Shown here in pieces: positions 1 through 8,338 of a DNA stretch of 35,353 nt; position 1 is the stretch's first letter, and the number at the start of each line of letters is the position of its first letter. Both the position numbers and the translations under genes were made by a program. Below the pieces are notes generated by a model. It worked only from the letters and a program-made list of their open reading frames with translations, had not been told where the DNA came from and made no database searches. The DNA is from CALALP01 sp041855735. GTDB taxonomy: Bacteria; Bacillota; Clostridia; Lachnospirales; Lachnospiraceae. The stretch covers positions 1 to 35,353 of the forward strand of contig JBHAEV010000006.1 in NCBI GenBank assembly GCA_041855735.1, in the 5' to 3' direction.

Positions 1-1092
1 ATTGATCCACTCTCTCGGTACTTTCTTTTCCCGATTCGCCACCTCTTTGATATCCGTAGAAACATATTCCACCGCATACGGCTCCTCCGACACTCTTCGA
101 AGGGATGCCATCCTTCCGCTCTCCCCTTTCAATGCCATATCTGCCGCATGGCAACCGAGCTTCACCGATTCGTCCAAATCCACGGCACTCAAAAGATGCC
201 CTGCGCAGCGCTGCAAAAGGCTGACTTCAATCGCTCTGGTCTTGCATCCGATTTCTTTTTTCACCAGATTCTCCAGTATTTTTCCCACCCCTCCCGGTTG
301 GGCATGTCCGAACGCATCCAGTACAATATCATCTTTTCCGATATCCGAGATATACCGTCCGTCCTCCAGATGAATCCCCTCACTGACCGCTATCATAATC
401 TGTTTTGACTCTTTTCTTTTCTCTTTGATGTCTTCCATGAATTTCTCAAAGCAAAAAGGAACCTCTTCCAGATAGATCAGATACGGTATCTTGCTTTTTC
501 GCTGTGCCAACGCCGCCGAAGCCGTCAGCCAGCCCGCATTCCGTCCCATCAGCTCCACAATCAGAATATTCTCCACATCATACACCGCCAGCTCTCTCTC
601 CAGCTCGGAAAATATCGCGGCAATATACTTTGCGGCGGAACCGAATCCCGGACAATGGTCAATTCCGAACAAATCATTGTCGATGGTCTTCGGCGCACCG
701 ATGACCTTGATATCTTCAATCCCCTGCTCTCTGATATGGTTTGAAAGCTGATATACCGTATCCATCGAGTCATTGCCGCCGATGTAGACAAAGTAGGCAA
801 TCTCATGTTTGCGAAATATCTCAATGATTTTCCCGAATTCATCCGGCTTGATTTTGTATCTGCAGGAACCCAGCGCGGAGGACGGCGTCAACGCAAGTCC
901 GGTTAAAAATCCTTCCTCTTTTGCCCTGTCGGTCAAATCGATGAAACGTTCCTTCAGTAAACCCTCAATTCCGTTTCTTGCACCCAGTATTCTGTCTGCT
1001 TTGCCCTCGGCGGCTTTCTTGATCACCCCCGCCAGAGTCGCATTGATGGCGGATGTCGGACCGCCGGATTGTGCAACCAGTAAATTCTTCAA
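1..1092 (-). CDS. 6-phosphofructokinase, probably pyrophosphate-dependent (3' end outside window)
   Basis: Phosphorylates fructose 6-phosphate in glycolysis. The frame is open from a TTG start at 1092 to the window edge, giving 364 residues without a stop. TTG is chosen because AGGAG lies five bases upstream and the protein then begins MKNLLVAQSGGPTSAIN, the usual family N-terminus. The nucleotide/PPi-binding region reads GGNDSMDT and the catalytic segment PKTIDNDL. The lysine before TIDND and the acidic-type residue after GG point to pyrophosphate rather than ATP as donor, but this is inferred from motifs. GLN-rich substrate segments such as MGRNAGW and the C-terminal PREWIN are also present. 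The gene lies downstream of the DUF4317 gene in the same direction, with a 157-bp gap in which I see no clear promoter or terminator. Confidence 0.9.
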   Translation of the reverse strand, partial: MKNLLVAQSGGPTSAINATLAGVIKKAAEGKADRILGARNGIEGLLKERFIDLTDRAKEEGFLTGLALTPSSALGSCRYKIKPDEFGKIIEIFRKHEIAYFVYIGGNDSMDTVYQLSNHIREQGIEDIKVIGAPKTIDNDLFGIDHCPGFGSAAKYIAAIFSELERELAVYDVENILIVELMGRNAGWLTASAALAQRKSKIPYLIYLEEVPFCFEKFMEDIKEKRKESKQIMIAVSEGIHLEDGRYISDIGKDDIVLDAFGHAQPGGVGKILENLVKKEIGCKTRAIEVSLLQRCAGHLLSAVDLDESVKLGCHAADMALKGESGRMASLRRVSEEPYAVEYVSTDIKEVANREKKVPREWIN

Positions 1093-1249
1093 CTTTGCTC
1101 CTTTCTCTTTTTTCGCATATTTTGCAGGCCGCGCACTTTCGCACCCCTTTTCATGCTTGACCTGACGCCGTTTTGGAGGCTTTATATTTCATCCATTCCT
1201 TTCTGCTTTTTGGGGACTTTGTATCTCAACCATCCCCATACACGGCATC

Positions 1250-2359
1250 TCAGCTCTTCACCGTCACCCCGTTGACTTCAATATTGTCCTCGATATTGAT
1301 GACCAGACATTTCACACCGCCCACCATCTTGGTTTGAATCTTGTGAATAAATTCCGGTTCGGCTTTGATCGAAATCCCCACCGCCTTGACCTCAAACTTC
1401 TTCTTGTCGATGATATTGTCCGCCAGCACTTCGATGTCATTGTCCGTATTCCTCTGATACGCCAGAATCGCTTCGTCCGATGCCCCGGAAACCCCGAGAA
1501 GTCTGGTGATTTCCTTCTTGTCAAGCACCAGCGGCTCCGGATCGTTCGCCTTTTCCTCAATGGCGGACAGCAAGGTTTCATGGAAGTCCTGAATCGCCAT
1601 GTAGTCGCAGTCCTCGCCGAAAGCCTGCGCAATGCTCTCCTGAATGATTTTCTTCTGCTCCGATGCCGGGAGCGGTGCAGTCAGCGCAAACATATTTTCA
1701 ATGAAATCTTCCTTTAAATCTTTCGGGTTCCTGGAATAGTACAAAAGAGAATGAATATCCGTAGTCCGGTCGTGGAATACCGGGAACATGAATCCGTGCA
1801 CCGGAGAATCCACCATCAAATCCTTTACCGCGTTTTCAATCTTTCCGAGATTTGCATAGTATTTCAGCCCGCCCTTGCTGAGCTTGATCGGGCAAATCGA
1901 AACCAGCAGCGAATGGAACACTTCCTCGCTCGCATCTTCAATCCGCATCCTGTCGCTGCCTTTCAAAGGCACATCATAGACAAAATCAATGAGAACAATA
2001 TAATAACCGCCGCCCACATCATAATTGTCGATGATTTTCCGATAAAATTCCTCCAACAGCGCATCTTCTTTCAGCCCGGTTTCCCGAAGTTTAAGCAGCA
2101 ACTCATGCATGCTGCCCCTCTCTTCGGATGCATTGGAAAAATCCAAATTCCATAAATTTTTTCCGATTGTACCGCTGAGTGTTTTTCTAAAAATCTCCAG
2201 ATATCTATCTTTGTCTTCTTCGGGCAAACCGAGGAATGTATCCTTTGAAATGAGCTGGATTTCCTTTTGGGCATCCACGTAACAACCGCAGATTTTTCCG
2301 ATTACCGGATTGTCTTTGCGAAACTGTTTCTTGATTTCCAGAATTTCTGATTTTAACAT
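1250..2359 (-). CDS. DUF4317 family protein of unknown function
   Basis: A 369-residue soluble protein that matches, by memory of the family, the DUF4317 group common in Lachnospiraceae and other clostridia. The N-terminus MLKSEILEIKKQFRKD and the segment GGGYYIVLIDFVYDVP, followed by PIKLSKGGLKYY, are typical. There are no membrane segments and no recognised catalytic motif. GAGGAGG lies five bases before the ATG, so the start is well supported. A near-consensus promoter sits 39 bp upstream, so the gene is probably transcribed on its own rather than with cbiC. Its function is unknown and I do not assign one. Confidence 0.85.
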   Translation of the reverse strand: MLKSEILEIKKQFRKDNPVIGKICGCYVDAQKEIQLISKDTFLGLPEEDKDRYLEIFRKTLSGTIGKNLWNLDFSNASEERGSMHELLLKLRETGLKEDALLEEFYRKIIDNYDVGGGYYIVLIDFVYDVPLKGSDRMRIEDASEEVFHSLLVSICPIKLSKGGLKYYANLGKIENAVKDLMVDSPVHGFMFPVFHDRTTDIHSLLYYSRNPKDLKEDFIENMFALTAPLPASEQKKIIQESIAQAFGEDCDYMAIQDFHETLLSAIEEKANDPEPLVLDKKEITRLLGVSGASDEAILAYQRNTDNDIEVLADNIIDKKKFEVKAVGISIKAEPEFIHKIQTKMVGGVKCLVINIEDNIEVNGVTVKS

Positions 2360-2397
2360 ATAGCCTCCTCGTTTGGTTCCACTGCATATCTCCTATG

Positions 2398-2426
2398 AGT
2401 ATACCTTGCCTTTTCATACATTGCAA
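2398..2426 (-). promoter_or_regulatory. sigma70-type promoter of the DUF4317 gene
   Basis: On the minus strand the -35 is TTGCAA (2426-2421) and the -10 is TATACT (2403-2398), with a 17-base spacer. It lies between the end of cbiC and the ATG at 2359. I see no strong terminator for cbiC in the same gap. Confidence 0.7.
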
Positions 2427-2484
2427 TCCTGCAGAACGGTTGCAACAAATCCTACATCCGCTTCATCGAAATCGCAGTGTTTTC

Positions 2485-3117
2485 CTAAATTCCCACATCC
2501 TGCATCTGATACAAAATCGCATTCACGATTGCCGCCGCAATATTGCTGCCGCCTTTTCGCCCCATCGGAATGATGCTCGGAACATCGGTTACGGCAATCA
2601 TTTCCTTGGACTCCACAACATTTACAAATCCCACAGGTGCACCGATGATCACAGCCGGCTTGAGTCCTTCATCCATCAGCTCCCGAAGTCGTATCAGTGC
2701 AGTCGGCGCATTTCCGACGGCAAAAATCAATTCACGGCTCTTTCCGAGTCCCGCTCCCACCTCCATGGCAACGGCTGATCTTGTCACCCCCCGCCTCCGG
2801 CTTTCTTCCACAACATATTCGTCGGTGATGAAATGAAACACCTCCGCTCCGAATTTTGCCAATTTCGGTTTGTTCATTCCCGCCGCCGCCATGCTGGTAT
2901 CGGTAATGATGGCAGCACCGTTTTGAATTGCCGTCATCGCCTTTTGAATCGGGTCATGCCGGAACGTCAGGCTATATTGATACTCAAAATCCGCCGAAGT
3001 ATGAATACAGCGTTTCACCACCTTCAACTCCGCTTCGGAATAAAAGTTCAAGCGACTCTCATCCATCTCGCCGGTGATGATTTCCATGCTTCGTGCTTCA
3101 ATTTCATGGGGCTTCAT
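2485..3117 (-). CDS. cbiC: cobalt-precorrin-8 methylmutase CbiC
   Basis: Moves the methyl group from C11 to C12 of cobalt-precorrin-8 to form cobyrinate, the last ring-level step before amidation. The protein (about 211 residues) starts MKPHEIEARSMEII, as the family does. It carries the active-site histidine in RCIHTSADFEY, followed by TDTSMAAAG and IIGAPVGFVN. AGGAG lies 10 bases before this ATG. An alternative in-frame ATG at 3147 adds ten residues; it has GGAG five bases upstream and overlaps the upstream stop codon (ATGA), so it could equally be the true start by translational coupling. The gene is third in the cobQ, glycosylase, cbiC operon. Confidence 0.93.
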   Translation of the reverse strand: MKPHEIEARSMEIITGEMDESRLNFYSEAELKVVKRCIHTSADFEYQYSLTFRHDPIQKAMTAIQNGAAIITDTSMAAAGMNKPKLAKFGAEVFHFITDEYVVEESRRRGVTRSAVAMEVGAGLGKSRELIFAVGNAPTALIRLRELMDEGLKPAVIIGAPVGFVNVVESKEMIAVTDVPSIIPMGRKGGSNIAAAIVNAILYQMQDVGI

Positions 3118-3143
3118 AAATTGTCCACTCCTCTTTTGTATGC

Positions 3144-3713
3144 TCATACTTTCTCCATGTGTCTTTGCGCAATCACTTTCCACTCTTTTATCAGACGAAA
3201 GATATCCCACGCCGCATTGGCGGGACTTGTGGACGGCAGACAGGTTGCCGTCCGGTTCAGATTCGGCTGCACATATTTTTGATAGTAACGGAAAGCCGTT
3301 TTTCCGTTCACATAGATTGCATCAATGTCCGCCACGTCCAAAATTGTCCGGAAATCATTTACCACAACATTTCGGATGCTCGCATCCGATGAACCCGCGA
3401 TTTCACAGGATTGAATCACATCCCAAAGTGCGATGTGATGTTTTTGCAATAATCGCTTCTTCTCATCAATGCTGTCCGGCACTGTTTCATGAAATACGGC
3501 AGAAAGCACCGTCCAGAAGCGATTCTGCGGATGCCCGTAGAAAAAGCCGGTTTCTCTTGATTTTACGGACGGAAAACTTCCCAGAATCAATATCTTTGAA
3601 TTTTTGTCATAAACCGGCGCAATCGTGTGCAATGTCGCTCCTGCCCTCACAATCCTGTCAATGTTTTCAATACTCCATACCGACTCAGCGGCATCATTCT
3701 CCAATCTCTCCAT
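3144..3713 (-). CDS. hypoxanthine/deoxyinosine-type DNA glycosylase (UDG superfamily)
   Basis: Predicted to excise deaminated bases, probably hypoxanthine, from DNA. The 189-residue protein contains LILGSFPS, then GFFYGHPQNRFW and, near the C-terminus, CLPSTSPANA. These are the two active-site regions of the UDG superfamily in the form seen in the deoxyinosine-glycosylase subfamily rather than in classical Ung or Mug. The substrate is inferred from that resemblance. The first 35 or so residues are an extra N-terminal segment. The gene starts 4 bp after cobQ and its TGA overlaps a candidate cbiC start, so it is embedded in a cobalamin operon. No biochemical link to B12 is apparent; co-transcription may be accidental. 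Confidence 0.85.
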   Translation of the reverse strand: MERLENDAAESVWSIENIDRIVRAGATLHTIAPVYDKNSKILILGSFPSVKSRETGFFYGHPQNRFWTVLSAVFHETVPDSIDEKKRLLQKHHIALWDVIQSCEIAGSSDASIRNVVVNDFRTILDVADIDAIYVNGKTAFRYYQKYVQPNLNRTATCLPSTSPANAAWDIFRLIKEWKVIAQRHMEKV

Positions 3714-3717
3714 GCCC

Positions 3718-5301
3718 TCACAATCCCATCAGCGTTTTAATATATTCCATATCCAGGCTCTCTTCCATCAATGCTCCGAGCTTCTCATACTCTCTCTCTT
3801 TGTATTCATAATAATCGATTTCCGGTTTATCCACACATTTTCCGGTAATCCTTTCCAAAAACTCCAGCACACAAAGATTGTCAAAGAATCCGTGCAGATA
3901 TGTTCCGAACACCGTCCTGTCCTTTGCCTGCAGTCCTGCAATGTCCCCCTTGTCGGTTTCCACAAAGGGAACACAACCTCCCAGGTTCTTACTATTTCCC
4001 ATATGGATTTCATAGGCATGAATCGGAAAGGCAGCGTCAAATGGTTTGTTTCGCATCGCACTTGATGCATCGCTCGGATTCAACCCGCTCATGCTTTGCA
4101 TTCCCTTTGATGCATCGCTTGGGTTCAATCCACTCATGCCGAACTCTTCCATGGATGGCACGAACTTCGCAAAAGCCAGCTTCGTTGTCTTTTGTTTTTC
4201 AAAGCATGTTTCCATATCCAAAAGGCCCAGCCCCTCGGACTTTGGCACATCACTTTCCACGCCGTACCGGTCGATAATCCGTCTGCCCAACATCTGATAT
4301 CCGCCGCAGATTCCGATAACCGGCTTGCGCATGGCTGCCTGTTTCTTGATTTCCGCATCCAATCCGACCGATCGTAGCCAATTCAAATCCCGGATCGTGC
4401 TTTTCGTTCCCGGCAAAACAATCAGATCGTATTCGTCCAGTTTTTCAAATCTCTCGATATATTTTGACGAAATCCCGTCCACCCGTTCAAACACATTAAA
4501 ATCCGTAAAGTTGGAAATATGTGGAAAATGAATGACGGCGACATGGATTCCCCCGTCATTTTTAATGCCTCCCGTCTTGAACCGCTCACTCAAACTGTCC
4601 TCATCCTCGATATCAATGTTTCGCATGGGAATGCATCCGACAATCTTTTTTTGCAGCAAATCAAAGAGCTGTCCAAGTCCCGGCTCCAGGATCTTCAAAT
4701 CTCCCCGAAACTTATTGATGATCAAACCCTTGATTCTCTCCTGCTCTTCATTGTCCAAAAGTTTCACCGTTCCGAAAAGGGATGCAAACACTCCGCCTCT
4801 GTCGATATCTCCGACGAGCAAAACCGGCGCATCCACAAGCTTTGCCAATCCCATATTGACAATATCATCCTGCTTTAAATTGATTTCGGCTGGCGAACCC
4901 GCTCCCTCAATCACAATGATATCATATTCTTCCTCGAGTTTGTGAAAAGCGGAGAGAATTTCCGGAATAAATTGTTTTTTATGAAAAAAATAATCCATTG
5001 CCCTTACATTGCCATGAACCTTTCCGTTGAGAATCACCTGCGATCCGAAATCCGAATTCGGTTTTAACAGAATCGGATTCATCGACACACTCGGAACAAC
5101 TCCGGCCGCTTCCGCCTGCATTGCCTGTGCCCGCCCGATTTCCAGTCCCTCCGCAGTGACATAGGAATTGAGCGCCATATTCTGCGATTTGAACGGCGCC
5201 ACTTTGTAGCCCTGATTTTTAAAATATCTGCAAAGTCCGGCTACCACAAAACTTTTGCCCGAACCGGACATCGTACCTTGAATCATGATTTTTTTTGCCA
5301 T
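3718..5301 (-). CDS. cobQ: cobyric acid synthase (CbiP/CobQ), with an internal duplicated segment
   Basis: ATP- and glutamine-dependent amidation of adenosyl-cobyrinic acid a,c-diamide at b, d, e and g to form cobyric acid. The 527-residue protein has an N-terminal dethiobiotin-synthetase-like ATPase domain beginning MIQGTMSGSGKSFVVAGL with VIEGAGSPAEINL, and a C-terminal class I amidotransferase domain. The amidotransferase cysteine is in GICGGYQMLG (Cys332) and the histidine in YLHGFFDN (His470). HAYEIHMG is also conserved. Between FAKF and HAYEIHMG (residues about 380-430) there is an insertion containing two copies of a 15-residue unit starting MSGLNPSDAS. It leaves the domain motifs intact, so the enzyme is probably active. 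First gene of an operon with the glycosylase and cbiC. Confidence 0.95.
   Translation of the reverse strand: MAKKIMIQGTMSGSGKSFVVAGLCRYFKNQGYKVAPFKSQNMALNSYVTAEGLEIGRAQAMQAEAAGVVPSVSMNPILLKPNSDFGSQVILNGKVHGNVRAMDYFFHKKQFIPEILSAFHKLEEEYDIIVIEGAGSPAEINLKQDDIVNMGLAKLVDAPVLLVGDIDRGGVFASLFGTVKLLDNEEQERIKGLIINKFRGDLKILEPGLGQLFDLLQKKIVGCIPMRNIDIEDEDSLSERFKTGGIKNDGGIHVAVIHFPHISNFTDFNVFERVDGISSKYIERFEKLDEYDLIVLPGTKSTIRDLNWLRSVGLDAEIKKQAAMRKPVIGICGGYQMLGRRIIDRYGVESDVPKSEGLGLLDMETCFEKQKTTKLAFAKFVPSMEEFGMSGLNPSDASKGMQSMSGLNPSDASSAMRNKPFDAAFPIHAYEIHMGNSKNLGGCVPFVETDKGDIAGLQAKDRTVFGTYLHGFFDNLCVLEFLERITGKCVDKPEIDYYEYKEREYEKLGALMEESLDMEYIKTLMGL
4048..4137 (-). repeat. two tandem copies of a 45-bp in-frame unit inside cobQ
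   Basis: Units 4137-4093 and 4092-4048 encode MSGLNPSDASKGMQS and MSGLNPSDASSAMRN. By hand count 35 of 45 bases agree. The first ten residues are identical although four of their codons differ synonymously. Each unit contains the palindrome GATGCATC. Confidence 0.9.
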
Positions 5302-5426
5302 CTGATATACTCCACTTTTTCAAACCGGCACCCGTATTGCCTTCATATCCCCGATTAAACCGATTGTTTTCATAGGTATCTTTTTTCGTTTTTTTATCCG
5401 ACTCTCATGCTGATAATAGCACAAAA

Positions 5427-5470
5427 CGGGCACAAAAACGAGTGCGAATTTTACACTCGTTTTCTGCCCG
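5427..5470 (-). promoter_or_regulatory. long hairpin upstream of the probable cobQ promoter
   Basis: Arms CGGGCA and AAAACGAGTG (5427-5444) pair with CACTCGTTTT and TGCCCG (5454-5470), with a one-to-two-base internal bulge and a nine-base loop. On the minus strand it is followed by TTTTGTGC and then TATTAT with an upstream TG (extended -10). It may be a terminator of read-through from the permease or an operator of cobQ; the sequence cannot separate these. Confidence 0.55.
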
Positions 5471-5631
5471 CCAAACCTCAGTTTTTTTTATTCAACAATT
5501 CCAAAGCCAAAACCCGGAAACGAATTCCCTGCTCATGTCCCTAAAATCATGCAGTCCGGTCAAAAGCTGCTTACCGAAAGCCGGATAAAAAACTCAACTC
5601 GCCGGCAAGGCATCCGTCCTTGTAATCGCAA

Positions 5632-5657
5632 GAAATCCGGCATGACAGCCGGATTTC
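5632..5657 (-). terminator. hairpin directly after the permease gene
   Basis: A perfect 10-bp stem (GAAATCCGGC / GCCGGATTTC) with a six-base loop begins about 20 bp after the permease stop codon. The T-tract after it on the minus strand is weak (TTCTTGCGATT), so termination strength is uncertain. Confidence 0.5.
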
Positions 5658-5677
5658 CGATGAATGCAGCATTTTAT

Positions 5678-6945
5678 CTAAAATATCCCGTTGAATGAAA
5701 ATACACCGAGTGCGGCAAGCACAATATTGATAACCACATTCAGGACGGATAGCAAAAACAATGTCTGAAACATTTTATTCATCTCTTCCGTTGTTGTTTC
5801 TTTCGATGCCGAATATGAAGACATAATGATCGCACCTCCCGTAGAAAGCGGACTGATTGCCGCTGCAAAGGACGTTGCCGTAATTGCGGAAATCAACTCC
5901 ACATAATTTCCGGTTCCGAATTTTTCCGCCACTTCCGCGGCGATTGGATACAAAGTAGGCATCACGACTCCGGTTGTCGAGCTGACCCATGAGAGAATGC
6001 CGGAAGTTGCCGCCAAAATCGGGGCGGAAGTGCGTGCCGTCATAAAGGTGGAAAGAAAATCGGAAACCATGGTGATTCCTCCAATCGTATCAATGACACT
6101 TACCAGTGTACCGACACCGCAAATCATCATTAATGTGCTCCACGGAATCCCCTTAATCGCCTTCTTCTCATCCGCACATCCGGTCAGAATTAAAAAAGCC
6201 GCCACAAGAAACGCAAACAGTCCGGTATCCAGTTTAAATCCGATACAGCATACCACCATGACGGCGATGGCAATCATGGTAATCATCTGCTTTTTGTTGA
6301 ACTTCGGAATATCCGCCAATTTCATAGGATTGTCGGAATCCACCTTGTATCCTTTGTACATCAGATAGATGATTGCGGTAAAAATAAAACCGGACAACAA
6401 TACCGCAAAGCCGCAAAGAACAAATGTACACCGAACCCGGAATATCCGTCTTTTTCCGCCAAATCTTTTGCCAGAATTCCGGTCATTGCAAGGGTCGAGG
6501 CACACCCTGCATTTGCACCGAGTTTTGCATAAAGTGCCGTTGCCATCGGATTAATTTTCAGCTCAAAAGCCAGAAACATGGCAAATGTCGTCATCAAAAT
6601 ACCTGCCGCAATATGTCCCGGTCCGATTGCGGAAATAAATGCCGACAGGAAGAACATTAAAATCGGAATCAGAAATGTTTTCTTTCCGACCAGTGCTACT
6701 ACTTTTTTAGAGAACAAATCCAAAGTTCCATTTTGCGATGCCATACCGAACATAAAGGTTACGCCGACCAAAGTCACAAACATGGAGCTGGAAAATCCTT
6801 TGGCAATGTCCTTGGGTGATACTCCGGCGAACAATCCGAGTGCATATGCTACGCCGATGGATAAAAACCCGATATTTACTTTTTTTATAAAACCGATTGC
6901 AACCACGATAGCCAAAACAATCAACGAAATCCCTGCCATACTCAT
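5678..6945 (-). pseudogene. MatC-like dicarboxylate/tricarboxylate permease interrupted by one frameshift
   Basis: Membrane carrier predicted to import a di- or tricarboxylic acid for the enzymes beside it. Two frames together make one protein of about 422 residues. The first, from ATG 6945 to about 6417, starts MSMAGISLIVLAIVVAIGF and resembles the MatC N-terminal domain. The second continues from about 6430 (LCGFAVLLSGFIF) to the TAA at 5678. Both parts are hydrophobic with 10 or more membrane segments, and they join smoothly if one T is restored in the TTCTTTGCGG stretch near 6411-6420. No slippery heptamer for programmed shifting is evident. It is either a recent loss-of-function mutation or a base missing from the sequence. 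It starts 4 bp after the PrpF-family gene and would be co-transcribed with it. Confidence 0.8.
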
Positions 6946-6949
6946 TGTT

Positions 6950-8092
6950 TTATCTCCTTTTTAAAATAGCCGTTCCTTCCAACAGATAATTCGCCGTTCG
7001 AAAACCGAATGTATCCGCTATTTCCGGAATGTCCCCTTCCACATAATCCACACCGCATTCCAGAATGCCACTCGGATGCCCGATGCGAATAAACTGCGTA
7101 TTCGTTCCCTCTCTCAGAACTTCATTGACCACACTTCCCTTAATCACCGCTGCTGCCGCAGTGCACATGGCACCGGTCATTGCATAGCTTGGATGTGCCT
7201 TTTGCATTGACATCATGCGGGAAAGCAAATCACAGTCCCTCTCCGATATCTTATTCCCTTCAATGGTTGTATATTCCTTGGCAGTGCCGACAAAGGTCAT
7301 CTTCGGAATTCCCGGTGTTTCCCATGCCGATTTCCTGTAATCATCGGTGAGTCCGAGTTTCACCGCCGCCAAACCCCTTACATTTTCCAGGAGCTCCAGC
7401 ATCTTTTCATTTGCATTGATTTCATCCGGCAATTCGTTTCCGCTTAAACCGAGATCCTCCGCTTTTACAAAAACCAGCGGATTTGCGGCATCGACAATGG
7501 ACACACCGACATTTCCGAAATCAGGAACTTCCAGAACATCCTTCACATTCCCGGTCGGGAGCAGACCGCGTTCGAGTGTTCCCGATGGATCCACAAATTT
7601 CAATTTGACCGGCGCGGCAGTTCCCGCGACTCCGGCGATCCGAAAATCGCCGTCATATTTGACCATGCCGTTCTCCACCTCCACCTCCGCAATAATCACT
7701 TTATTGGTATTGGTATTGAAAATACGCACCTGTGTTATTCCGTCCTTTGCCTCTACCAATCCTTTTTCGATGGCAAACGGTCCCACGGCAGATGAAATAT
7801 TACCGCAATTCCCTTTGTAGCTGACAATCGGTTTGTCAACGGACACCTGAGCGAAAGTATAGTTCACATCCGCATTTTCCTCGATTGACCTGCTGATGAT
7901 TGCGACCTTACTGGTAACCGATTGCGCACCTCCGAGTCCGTCAATCTGCTTTTTATCCGGACTTCCCATGAGACTCAAAAGTATCTCATCCCATTTCTCA
8001 CGCTCTTTCGGCAAATCACTTTCCAGAATAAACACACCCTTGCTGGTTCCGCCTCTGAAAATAGAAACCGGTAATGTTGTTCGACTGCCCAT
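6950..8092 (-). CDS. PrpF-family isomerase (3-methylitaconate / 2-methylaconitate isomerase-like)
   Basis: A PrpF-fold protein of 380 residues. Characterised relatives move a double bond in unsaturated tricarboxylates or dicarboxylates: 2-methylaconitate (PrpF), 3-methylitaconate (Mii) or 4-oxalomesaconate. The family signatures are present: FRGGTSKGVF near the N-terminus, QIDGLGGAQSVTSKVAI, GNCGNISSAVGPFAI and, near the end, RIGHPSGI. The start at 8092 has AAGGAGG eight bases upstream; an ATG 45 bases earlier has no such site. The true substrate is not readable from sequence. The neighbouring permease and aconitase-family hydratase suggest a carboxylic acid of the aconitate type. A promoter of its own lies at 8180-8209. 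Confidence 0.9.
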   Translation of the reverse strand: MGSRTTLPVSIFRGGTSKGVFILESDLPKEREKWDEILLSLMGSPDKKQIDGLGGAQSVTSKVAIISRSIEENADVNYTFAQVSVDKPIVSYKGNCGNISSAVGPFAIEKGLVEAKDGITQVRIFNTNTNKVIIAEVEVENGMVKYDGDFRIAGVAGTAAPVKLKFVDPSGTLERGLLPTGNVKDVLEVPDFGNVGVSIVDAANPLVFVKAEDLGLSGNELPDEINANEKMLELLENVRGLAAVKLGLTDDYRKSAWETPGIPKMTFVGTAKEYTTIEGNKISERDCDLLSRMMSMQKAHPSYAMTGAMCTAAAAVIKGSVVNEVLREGTNTQFIRIGHPSGILECGVDYVEGDIPEIADTFGFRTANYLLEGTAILKRR

Positions 8093-8179
8093 TCGTCCTG
8101 CCTCCTTGTCTTTTTTAATAACCGCGACCCGTCTCATGAAATGGCATTTGTCATTTCCCCGACTTCTCTTGTTGTCTGC

Positions 8180-8209
8180 ATTGTATCAGCATTTGAATAA
8201 TGTGTCCAA
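8180..8209 (-). promoter_or_regulatory. promoter of the PrpF-permease operon, with AT-rich upstream site
   Basis: The -35 is TTGGAC (8209-8204) and the extended -10 is TGA-TACAAT (-10 at 8185-8180), with an 18-base spacer. Just upstream (8210-8247) are repeated TGTAT/ATACA words, a likely site for the nearby LysR regulator. The promoter before the divergent hydratase gene has the same design. Confidence 0.6.
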
Positions 8210-8256
8210 TGTATGTTTTTTATTATTTCTATGTATTTTATGTATACTTAAATCAA

Positions 8257-8300
8257 AAATCTCCCGTAAAACACCGCACATCTTGTTTTACGGGAGATTT
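8257..8300 (-). terminator. strong terminator after the LysR gene
   Basis: A perfect 16-bp stem (8257-8272 with 8285-8300, core CTCCCGTAAAAC) with a 12-base loop lies 39 bp after the LysR stop codon. T-rich sequence flanks both sides, so it could act in both directions. It separates the LysR transcript from the PrpF-permease operon. Confidence 0.85.
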
Positions 8301-8338
8301 CTTTTTTCTTTTCTTATTTTCCTGTGTTTGCCGCACAA

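Larger units (their letters stand above)
5302..5677. other. 376-bp non-coding region upstream of cobQ with several hairpins
   Basis: No open frame here looks coding. Read on the minus strand (toward cobQ) it holds a hairpin directly after the permease stop, a CAAGG/CCTTG hairpin and a second ATCCGGC copy near 5580-5586 that could compete with the first hairpin. It also holds a long hairpin at 5427-5470 and then a possible extended -10 (TGC-TATTAT, 5418-5413). I looked for the conserved cobalamin-riboswitch core and did not find it. Confidence 0.5.

Noticed and set aside
5302..5677. Cobalamin riboswitch before cobQ
   Set aside because: Placement is right, but the conserved core and B12-box bases were not found on the minus strand.
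6405..6435. Programmed ribosomal frameshift in the permease
   Set aside because: No X-XXY-YYZ slippery heptamer and no obvious downstream pseudoknot; a lost base explains it better.
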